Shown here piece by piece: positions 57,899 through 64,000 of a stretch of 64,000 nt of DNA (position 1 is its first letter; every line of letters starts with the position of its first letter). The notes under the pieces were generated by a model. It saw nothing but the letters and a program-made list of their open reading frames with translations. It ran no database searches and had not been told where the DNA came from. Made by a program: the position numbers and the translations under genes. This DNA comes from Aporhodopirellula aestuarii (GTDB taxonomy: Bacteria > Planctomycetota > Planctomycetia > Pirellulales > Pirellulaceae): contig NZ_JAMQBK010000008.1 in the NCBI RefSeq assembly GCF_023701485.1, forward strand, positions 62,001 through 126,000. Reading direction: 5' to 3'.

Positions 57899-58462
57899 AT
57901 GGCTGTGACTCTCTTTCGAAAACCGACCATCTGGATCTTTCTACTGATGGTCGGGTTCACTTCGACGGCATCCGCAGACTTTGGCACCTGGTTGCACAAC
58001 AAGAAGATGGCATTCTATCGCAACGCGGCGTGGCCAGATCCGTTCAACGAAGTCGACGCACTTCAAACGGTTGCCCCGTTTGAAGTCATGAAGACCAACG
58101 GTTGGCGATTGCACAACACGATTGGGCATGAGTTGTTCCGTGCGGGCGACGGTGCGTTGCTGGCCGCGGGCCACAACCGGGTGCGCTGGATCGCGACGCA
58201 GGCGCCTTTGGCTCGTCGTGAAATCTATGTGCTCGAAGGTGCCAACCCGAATGAAACGGGTGCCCGAGTTGCCGCCGTTCGTGACGCGGTTGCTGGTCTA
58301 GCCGTCGACGGGGTATCGCCGCAAATTTTGGTCACACATTCGGTTCCTGCGACGACGCCGGGCAGCATGGCGACCAAGATCAACCGCGATCGTTTCGAAA
58401 ATATTCCTGTTCCTAAGTTGCCGACGACGACGGCATCGGGTCAACAAGGCGCTGCGGAGTAG
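57899..58462 (+). CDS. Secreted planctomycete hypothetical protein
   Basis: A 187-residue exported protein with a signal peptide (MAVTLFRKPTIWIFLLMVGF, cleavage after TASA). The mature part has WLHNKKMAFYRNAAWPDPF, NGWRLHNTIGHELFR and ARREIYVLEG, then a disordered Thr/Ser tail. I do not recognise a domain, but the composition is typical of an exported planctomycete orphan. AGAAGGA lies 8 bases before a GTG (57896) and 12 before the ATG (57899). A strong terminator follows at 58511. Confidence 0.7.
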   Translation: MAVTLFRKPTIWIFLLMVGFTSTASADFGTWLHNKKMAFYRNAAWPDPFNEVDALQTVAPFEVMKTNGWRLHNTIGHELFRAGDGALLAAGHNRVRWIATQAPLARREIYVLEGANPNETGARVAAVRDAVAGLAVDGVSPQILVTHSVPATTPGSMATKINRDRFENIPVPKLPTTTASGQQGAAE

Positions 58463-58510
58463 GCAGCGAGGGAAGCACGGGCCGGTTCTCGCCGGCCAGG
58501 GGTGGAGAGC

Positions 58511-58537
58511 GGCCGGTGTGAACCGGCCTTTCTTTTT
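58511..58537 (+). terminator. Rho-independent terminator
   Basis: The stem GGCCGGT/ACCGGCC closes the loop GTGA and is followed directly by TTTCTTTTT. It lies 48 bases after the secreted-protein stop. Confidence 0.88.
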
Positions 58538-58709
58538 GCAGGTGTGTGTAGAAACGACGAAAAGCCCGAAGGGCCTGCCGAAGCGGACCGATCGAGCTAG
58601 TCGTGGGAGTGTCGTCGTTGATCCGGGCGCGTACCCGGCGACAACTACTCAAGCCTCCGCCCCTACACGGAAAAAGCAATGTCTGGTTTAGGGAAGGTTT
58701 GATTCACGC

Positions 58710-61187
58710 TTATTGTGGAATCGCCTTCCGTCGCACGGGTGCCGGAACGTATTCCGTCGGTGCCGAGTCTTCGAACATGACCTGTCGGACGGTCGCGTTG
58801 CGGTCGACGTGACGAGCGGATTGCCATCGGCTGGCACCGCCGGTCGAACTGGTATCGAGCTGTCCTTGCGGTGTCGGGATCACGCTCGGTGAGTTGTTGA
58901 TCTGAGGAGCCGGCGTCGGTACTCCGCCTTCGAGCAAGCGGTTTCCAGCCGGTGCGGGGCTGAGCAGTTCCGCGGGGCTGTCACCCAGTTCACTCAAAGG
59001 TCGATCGTTGACTTCGACCGGGTTGCGGTATGGATCAAGGTTGATCCCCAGCGGATCGTTGCCCGGGGTGTTGAACTCGCCGCTGAGGCCTGGCTCGTTG
59101 AGCATCATCGATTCAGGCGACAGGGTTTGTCCGTGAGTCATCGTTCCGCTACCGATGATGTCGGCGGCCGAGGCTGCGTCACGAAGCGGTCCGGTGCGGA
59201 CGACTCCCGGTCGGCTCACGCCGTAGACCAGTTCTTTACCGGCACTGCGTTCGCGAGCCCGTTCGAGGGCGTCCCAATAGGCTTTCTTGTTCCACGGTCC
59301 TTCACGCAGCACGATGTTGTTGTTGGCGAGCATGGTGCCTTTGAGGTAGTCGACGTAGTTCAACGATTTGTTGTATTCACCGAGTGCCCGGTAGTAATCG
59401 ATTTGTGCTTGGGCCTTGCGTTGTTGACTCTGCAACACCACGTTGACCGGGCTACGACCGTTCTTGAATTCGGCCAAACGGGCCTCCACTTCTTGCTCAG
59501 CCGCTTGCCAACGTTGGGCGTTGGTTTGGACGAGTTGATAGTGTGTGGCGACTTTGGCGTCGGCGTCCGACAAACGGCTCACGAGCAAACGTTCTTTCTC
59601 TTGCAGGTTCGCTTTCTCACGAGCGAGACGGAGTTTGGCACCTCGGATCCGTGTCAGTTCGCGACGGGCACCGAATGCCGAAGGAGTGATTTCCAAACGA
59701 ACGGCACCTTCTTGGTAATTTCCATCAGTGAGGCTTTCGAGTGCACTGCTGCCCGGGGCGGGGAAGTCGACATCCGAACCGCTTGGCGGGCCGAGGGTGT
59801 CGCCGACACCGACGTAGCGGTAGAGCAACGAAAGGTTCACTTCTGGCAAGATCTGGTTTTTGGCCGAAATGAGTTCGAGTTCTTGTTGTTTGATGCGGGT
59901 CTTGGTTTGGCGAAGTTCAGGCGACAGGTACAACGCCTGAGCGACCGCTTCGTTCCAGTCGTGTTCAACACGAGCGATGGTTGGTTCGTCGATGGGGCGG
60001 ATCAAACGTCCGTCGGTCGGTGAGATGCCGAGCATTTCACGCAGTCGACGTTCGGCACCGTAGACACCCTGACGATCCGAGCCGGGAAGGTTTGAGCCGG
60101 CGATGGCGGACTCGAGCAATCCACGGAATTGGTAGTACTGTTCAACCGCTTGGGCGAGTTCTTGACGCGTTCCGGTACCGTTCTCGAGTGCGAGGCGGGC
60201 GAATTGAGCGGTGGCGATCGCACTGTTACGACCGATGATCGCGGTCGCCACGCCGCGATAAGCGACATACAGATCCCAGTAAGCGTTCTCGACGTCACGG
60301 ACGAGGTTGCGGACTTGGATTTCGTATTCAGCGATCGAAACGTCTTCGTTCAGGCTCGCCAGGACGACGGGGATGCGGTTGACCAACGTGCCACGATTAC
60401 GCATCAAAGGCTGTTGCACTTGGGCTTCCATCGTCACGGTGTAATCGCTCGAAACGATGCGTGATGCGGAGTTGATTGACCCCAGAGGCAGGTTGTTGCT
60501 TCCGTAGACGAGCTGATTGCGGATGGTGGCGACGCCGCCGGTTGCGAGTCGCTTGCTGATCGCGGCTTGTGCGGTGACGTCGTCGGATTGAAAGTCGGAT
60601 CGCGAGACGCTGCTGTTGCCCGAGTTACGAGGACGGTCGGTATTGCTGTAGTTCAGGAAGCCACTGGCTTGAGCATCGAATTCGGCCAACGCGTCTTCGA
60701 CACCGCCGACTTGGTTGGCACGCAGGACGCCTCGTGGCAAGACTCGGTTGCCGTTGCTATCAACGGTCAACGGAACCGACTGGGTGGTCGATTGGCTGAT
60801 GGCGACATCGTAGATGCTGCCGAACTGATCGGACGTGCCACTGATGAATTGATCGGCGACGTTTTGACGAGTTTCGGCGATGCCGCTCGTCGTGATGAAG
60901 AACTTCGCATTGCCAAGCGCGATCGAGACTGCTTCTTCGAGTTGCAGGTTCCAGAACTCATAGTCGTGGTTGCCGACCGTCAAAGGGCGCAGTGTCTGCG
61001 TTGTGTCGGGTAGACTTTCCACTTCCACGTCGGGATATTCAATCTGCGTCGCGGTTTGAAGGTAATACTTCAAATCGGGCGATTCGTTAAGAAAGAACGG
61101 CTGAGTAGGTGCACAACCGCTGGCAAGCAGGAGCGCGAGCCCGAGTTGCAAGTAAGCAGTGTAGCGGTATAGCAGCGAGCGATTCAT
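58710..61187 (-). CDS. TolC-family outer-membrane lipoprotein (efflux or secretion channel)
   Basis: An 825-residue protein. Lipoprotein signal: LALLLASGC with C24 or nearby as the lipidation site. The central part is two OEP repeats of long amphipathic helices (IRVRNLVRDVENAYWDLYVAYR-type blocks; LRQTKTRIKQQELELISAK). The C-terminal 150 residues are a Pro/Asn/Ser-rich extension not found in ordinary TolC. The ATG at 61187 begins MNRSLLYRYTAYLQ. It should span the outer membrane as a trimer; no inner-membrane partners are adjacent. Confidence 0.88.
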   Translation of the reverse strand: MNRSLLYRYTAYLQLGLALLLASGCAPTQPFFLNESPDLKYYLQTATQIEYPDVEVESLPDTTQTLRPLTVGNHDYEFWNLQLEEAVSIALGNAKFFITTSGIAETRQNVADQFISGTSDQFGSIYDVAISQSTTQSVPLTVDSNGNRVLPRGVLRANQVGGVEDALAEFDAQASGFLNYSNTDRPRNSGNSSVSRSDFQSDDVTAQAAISKRLATGGVATIRNQLVYGSNNLPLGSINSASRIVSSDYTVTMEAQVQQPLMRNRGTLVNRIPVVLASLNEDVSIAEYEIQVRNLVRDVENAYWDLYVAYRGVATAIIGRNSAIATAQFARLALENGTGTRQELAQAVEQYYQFRGLLESAIAGSNLPGSDRQGVYGAERRLREMLGISPTDGRLIRPIDEPTIARVEHDWNEAVAQALYLSPELRQTKTRIKQQELELISAKNQILPEVNLSLLYRYVGVGDTLGPPSGSDVDFPAPGSSALESLTDGNYQEGAVRLEITPSAFGARRELTRIRGAKLRLAREKANLQEKERLLVSRLSDADAKVATHYQLVQTNAQRWQAAEQEVEARLAEFKNGRSPVNVVLQSQQRKAQAQIDYYRALGEYNKSLNYVDYLKGTMLANNNIVLREGPWNKKAYWDALERARERSAGKELVYGVSRPGVVRTGPLRDAASAADIIGSGTMTHGQTLSPESMMLNEPGLSGEFNTPGNDPLGINLDPYRNPVEVNDRPLSELGDSPAELLSPAPAGNRLLEGGVPTPAPQINNSPSVIPTPQGQLDTSSTGGASRWQSARHVDRNATVRQVMFEDSAPTEYVPAPVRRKAIPQ

Positions 61188-61455
61188 GCCCTGGACTTCC
61201 CTGGATCGGCGGTTCCCGTGAAACCCACGACTGCTAGTGCCACAAGGCACTTCAGTCACGGACATCCGTGTAAACCGTTGAATTGGAAAGCCCCCCTACA
61301 AAAATCTCACGCCGTACGCTCCACCGAGCGACATGAGATCTCTGTCCGAGAAAGGTATCGGCCAGGGCTCCTGGTAGACTTTGACGATTCCGAAGAAAAA
61401 GACGATTATTCCGATTCAACCGCCCCGCCTCCTGCGGGGACAGCCTGAGTAGCCA

Positions 61456-63258
61456 ATGACGAAGCGACGAAACCGATCGAAAAAGCCACAAACGCCGCAA
61501 AATCGACCTGTCCAGGATGGTGCGGCGAATCGACCGCGTGAAACCAACTCTGGTGAAACTGGCGGCGATGATGCTCGCGTTGACGCTCACGATGAAGATG
61601 TCGGCGTTGAATGTTCAGGCGACGGCGGAATCGACGGCGCAGGAGGTGCGGGGCTGGAGTCGCTCGGCACGGGCAAGCCGTCGTTCTTCAAGAAAACTGC
61701 AGCCGCGTTTGGAAAGCCGAGCGAAACGGTGGAGGCTGCTGCCACGTCAGTTGTCCCACGCAAACAGATTCTGTTTCCCCAGTTGCCCTCGCTTTCGCGG
61801 ATCATGTCGGTGGTGATGTTGGTGATCGGGATCCTGGCCGTCGGGGTGCTGTTCTATCAGGTGATGGTGGGGTTTTTTGTTCCGTTGTTCTTGGCCGCAT
61901 TGTTGGTCGTGATCTTTCGGCCCGTGTACCTGTGGTTTCTGCTGAAGACGGGGCGTCGCAAGAGGTTGGCGGCCGGAATGACGACCGGATTGGTTCTGTT
62001 CATCGTGCTGTTGCCCTTAGTGATGTTGGTTTCGGTTGCGACGACCCAGTTCACAGTGTTGTTGTCGCGGATGAATGGCAGTGCATCGGTGGCGATGGAC
62101 CGGGTTCGCGGCCAACTAGGTTTGGACCTCATGCACGCGGATCACTTTCGCGAGCTCGATCGGATCGTTGACACGATGGGTATCGCGGGGCCAGGAATTG
62201 CCGCGGCGGAGGATCTGACGCCAGGAAAATACGACTTTGCCGCCAAGGCGGCTGAGTTGGACAAGGCGGCCGCGATCATTGAGTACTTGCAGAATGATGT
62301 GCCGGGGCCGGTTTCGGCGGACGAAGCGGCTGAGCGTGCGATCGCGAATACGAAGGAATTTGCCGACCAACTCCGCTCGGCCGAGCGAAAGAATATTGAT
62401 GATGAGTCCGAGGGCATTCTCAATCCGCTGCTGCGGCTCAATGTTTCGGAACAATTCGAACAGATGGCGGTTTTCACGGCCGCGTCAATTCGGACTTGGA
62501 TGCATCTGAAACTTGGCGGAGCGTTGCAGAGCCAATTGAAGTTGTTGGCTAACCCGGATGAAGCCGATTTTAGCCGGTTGATTCGAGGGGCCCGGGAATC
62601 ATTGCAGCCTCGGTTCGTGCGGCTGACCAGTGCCACGGGCAGCTTGCTCGCTCAGGTTTTGTTCGGGATGGTGATCTTGGTGATCTCGGTCTATTTCTTT
62701 TTGATCGATGGACCCAAGATGATCGCGACGTTGATGCGATTGTCTCCGATGGACGATGAGTACGAACATCAATTGTTGATGGAGTTTGACCGGACGAGCC
62801 GGGCGGTCGTGTTGGCAAGCGTGGCCAGCGCGATCGTTCAGGGGATTCTGGCGACGATCGGATTTTGGATCTGCGGTTTTGAGCAAATCGTGTTGTTGCT
62901 TTTCTTAACCAGTCTGATGGCCTTGGTGCCGTTTCTCGGGGCGGCGTCGGTGTGGGTGCCGTGTGCACTCTGGCTCGGCGTGGTCGATCAGCGGTGGCTC
63001 GCGGCAGCGTTGTTGGCACTTTGGGGGGCCGGCGTGGTGTCGTCGATCGACAACGTGATCAAGGTATATGTGTTGCATGGCCGCAGCCAATTGCACCCGC
63101 TTTTTGCGTTGCTGAGCGTGATCGGCGGGGTTTCTGTTTTCGGGCCGATCGGGATCTTGGTCGGGCCGATGGTCGTCGTGTTTTTGCAGACGCTACTAGA
63201 AATCCTCAACCACGAGATCCGGAATGAGGACGAGCAGCCGAAGCCGGATCAAGCCTAG
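61456..63258 (+). CDS. AI-2E (PerM/YdiK) family permease
   Basis: A 600-residue membrane protein with an unusual 100-residue acidic, disordered N-terminus (GGDDARVDAHDEDVGVE). The first pair of helices follows (IMSVVMLVIGILAVGVLF, FFVPLFLAALLVVIF), then a long soluble loop, then the conserved C-terminal group of helices (GVVSSIDNVIKVYVLHGRS, GGVSVFGPIGILVGPMVVVF). The family includes AI-2 exporters and PerM-type proteins of uncertain role, so the substrate should not be assumed. Confidence 0.88.
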   Translation: MTKRRNRSKKPQTPQNRPVQDGAANRPRETNSGETGGDDARVDAHDEDVGVECSGDGGIDGAGGAGLESLGTGKPSFFKKTAAAFGKPSETVEAAATSVVPRKQILFPQLPSLSRIMSVVMLVIGILAVGVLFYQVMVGFFVPLFLAALLVVIFRPVYLWFLLKTGRRKRLAAGMTTGLVLFIVLLPLVMLVSVATTQFTVLLSRMNGSASVAMDRVRGQLGLDLMHADHFRELDRIVDTMGIAGPGIAAAEDLTPGKYDFAAKAAELDKAAAIIEYLQNDVPGPVSADEAAERAIANTKEFADQLRSAERKNIDDESEGILNPLLRLNVSEQFEQMAVFTAASIRTWMHLKLGGALQSQLKLLANPDEADFSRLIRGARESLQPRFVRLTSATGSLLAQVLFGMVILVISVYFFLIDGPKMIATLMRLSPMDDEYEHQLLMEFDRTSRAVVLASVASAIVQGILATIGFWICGFEQIVLLLFLTSLMALVPFLGAASVWVPCALWLGVVDQRWLAAALLALWGAGVVSSIDNVIKVYVLHGRSQLHPLFALLSVIGGVSVFGPIGILVGPMVVVFLQTLLEILNHEIRNEDEQPKPDQA

Positions 63259-63371
63259 TGGCGACCGGTGAACGCATTTCGAGCGGAGGGGCTGAATATT
63301 GAATGCGGGGCAGTTATACTGCGCACGCCTTCTGATCATTTTAATAACTCTGCAAATACTCGGTCCTACTC

Positions 63372-64000
63372 ATGTTGGTTACGAAGTGCCCTCGCTGTCA
63401 CGAATCCGTACGGGTGCCGGACGCACTTTTAGCCGCTGGCGGTGCTGCTCAGTCCGTTCAAGCGAAGTGCCCGTGGTGTCAAGAGACGCTCAGCGGGAAA
63501 GAAATCAACGCCATCATGCCACCGGCGTTAGTGATCATCGGCGATGAAGCCGCGTTGGCATCCGAGGGCAATGTGGGCGGCGAATGGGGAAATGACAGTT
63601 GGTCGGGTGACACAAGTACCCCCATTCGGACCGCTGCCTCGGCCCCCGCCGCTAGCCTCGGCAGCGCAGCATCGGTGGCGGGCGGCAACGTCGTCAGCCC
63701 GGCTGCGAGCGTTGGCGCCGGCGCAATGAGCATGGCGGGCTTGGATCTGAACGATCCCGGCGAATTGGAGCCCGTGTCCGAATCATCTGCCACGACCGTT
63801 CGCGACACCGACTTTGCACAATTGGAAACGGTCGAGGAAGTCGACACCGTTCACTTGGAAGAGCAACCGACCGAAATCGAGGATGTGGCCGTGGACTCGG
63901 AGTCGGCAAAATCCGAGGCGGACGAGCTAGACTTCATCGACGAGATCGAAGCCGACGTCGACGATGGTGATTTGGGCATAACATCAGAGGCCGAAGACGA
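63372..64000 (+). CDS. Zinc-ribbon protein with acidic low-complexity tail (cut by window end)
   Basis: The frame starts at an ATG at 63372 (MLVTKCPRCHESVRVPDALL) and remains open through the last base of the window, at least 209 codons. The CPRC and CPWC pairs form a zinc ribbon similar in layout to that of the M48 protein. After it comes an Ala/Gly/Ser-rich stretch and then an acidic Glu/Asp/Val region. The gene continues beyond the window; such leaders often precede membrane domains in this group. Function unknown. Confidence 0.75.
   Translation, partial: MLVTKCPRCHESVRVPDALLAAGGAAQSVQAKCPWCQETLSGKEINAIMPPALVIIGDEAALASEGNVGGEWGNDSWSGDTSTPIRTAASAPAASLGSAASVAGGNVVSPAASVGAGAMSMAGLDLNDPGELEPVSESSATTVRDTDFAQLETVEEVDTVHLEEQPTEIEDVAVDSESAKSEADELDFIDEIEADVDDGDLGITSEAED

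Noticed and set aside
59127-60023. Plus-strand 298-residue frame
   Set aside because: It is a shadow of the TolC-family gene on the minus strand.

Overview
The window looks like chromosomal DNA of a marine planctomycete of the Pirellulaceae (Rhodopirellula-like). This is an inference from what can be read: a prepilin-like protein with the H-X9-DG tail of the DUF1559 family, several small membrane proteins that begin with NPYxxP- or FSLRTLL-type sequences, a dihydropteroate synthase-like protein of the tetrahydromethanopterin C1 pathway, zinc-ribbon leaders on membrane or low-complexity proteins, two GH95 fucosidase-family enzymes, and many dispersed palindromic intergenic repeats. I see no rRNA, tRNA, CRISPR array, integrase, transposase or prophage.

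Layout. 0-1.1 kb: a zinc carboxypeptidase/deacylase. 1.4-7.1 kb (minus): an operon that starts with an M32 carboxypeptidase and continues with what I read as a Rad50/Mre11-type system whose ATPase is split into two genes. The first ends just after a CxxC zinc hook; the second carries the signature and Walker B half. An Mre11-like phosphoesterase and a small coiled-coil protein lie between them. 7.5-19 kb: housekeeping genes: Na+/Ca2+ exchanger, malate dehydrogenase with a clear terminator, a short RecQ, TatD, an M48 protease, kdsA with a lipoprotein gene, and the DHPS-like protein. 19-21.4 kb: pncB-pncA NAD salvage, with a triple palindrome array running into the 3' end of pncA.

21.5-29.8 kb (minus): a dissolved-inorganic-carbon uptake locus: dabA, a DabB/NuoL-like subunit, a second degenerate NuoM-like subunit, and a SulP transporter with a STAS domain plus a C-terminal PII-like domain. 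A phosphate-type porin and a divergently transcribed NtrC/NtrB-type two-component pair follow (30.5-35.2 kb). 35.3-38.8 kb: DUF1559 protein, EEP-family hydrolase, S4 RNA-binding protein, RsmC-like methyltransferase. 39.1-44.3 kb: two tandem GH95 genes separated by three 102-bp direct repeats.

44.4-47.1 kb and 52.5-56.2 kb are accessory stretches of small orphan proteins, including one likely decayed gene and one possible frameshift. They flank a large hybrid sensor kinase and a receiver-SpoIIE phosphatase (47.9-52.5 kb). 56.7-64 kb: folP, a secreted planctomycete protein with a strong terminator, a TolC-like lipoprotein, an AI-2E-family permease and the start of a zinc-ribbon protein cut by the window end.

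The two most unusual systems are the split Rad50/Mre11 operon and the four-gene DAB/SulP-PII locus. All functions are read from sequence motifs only; no database search was run.
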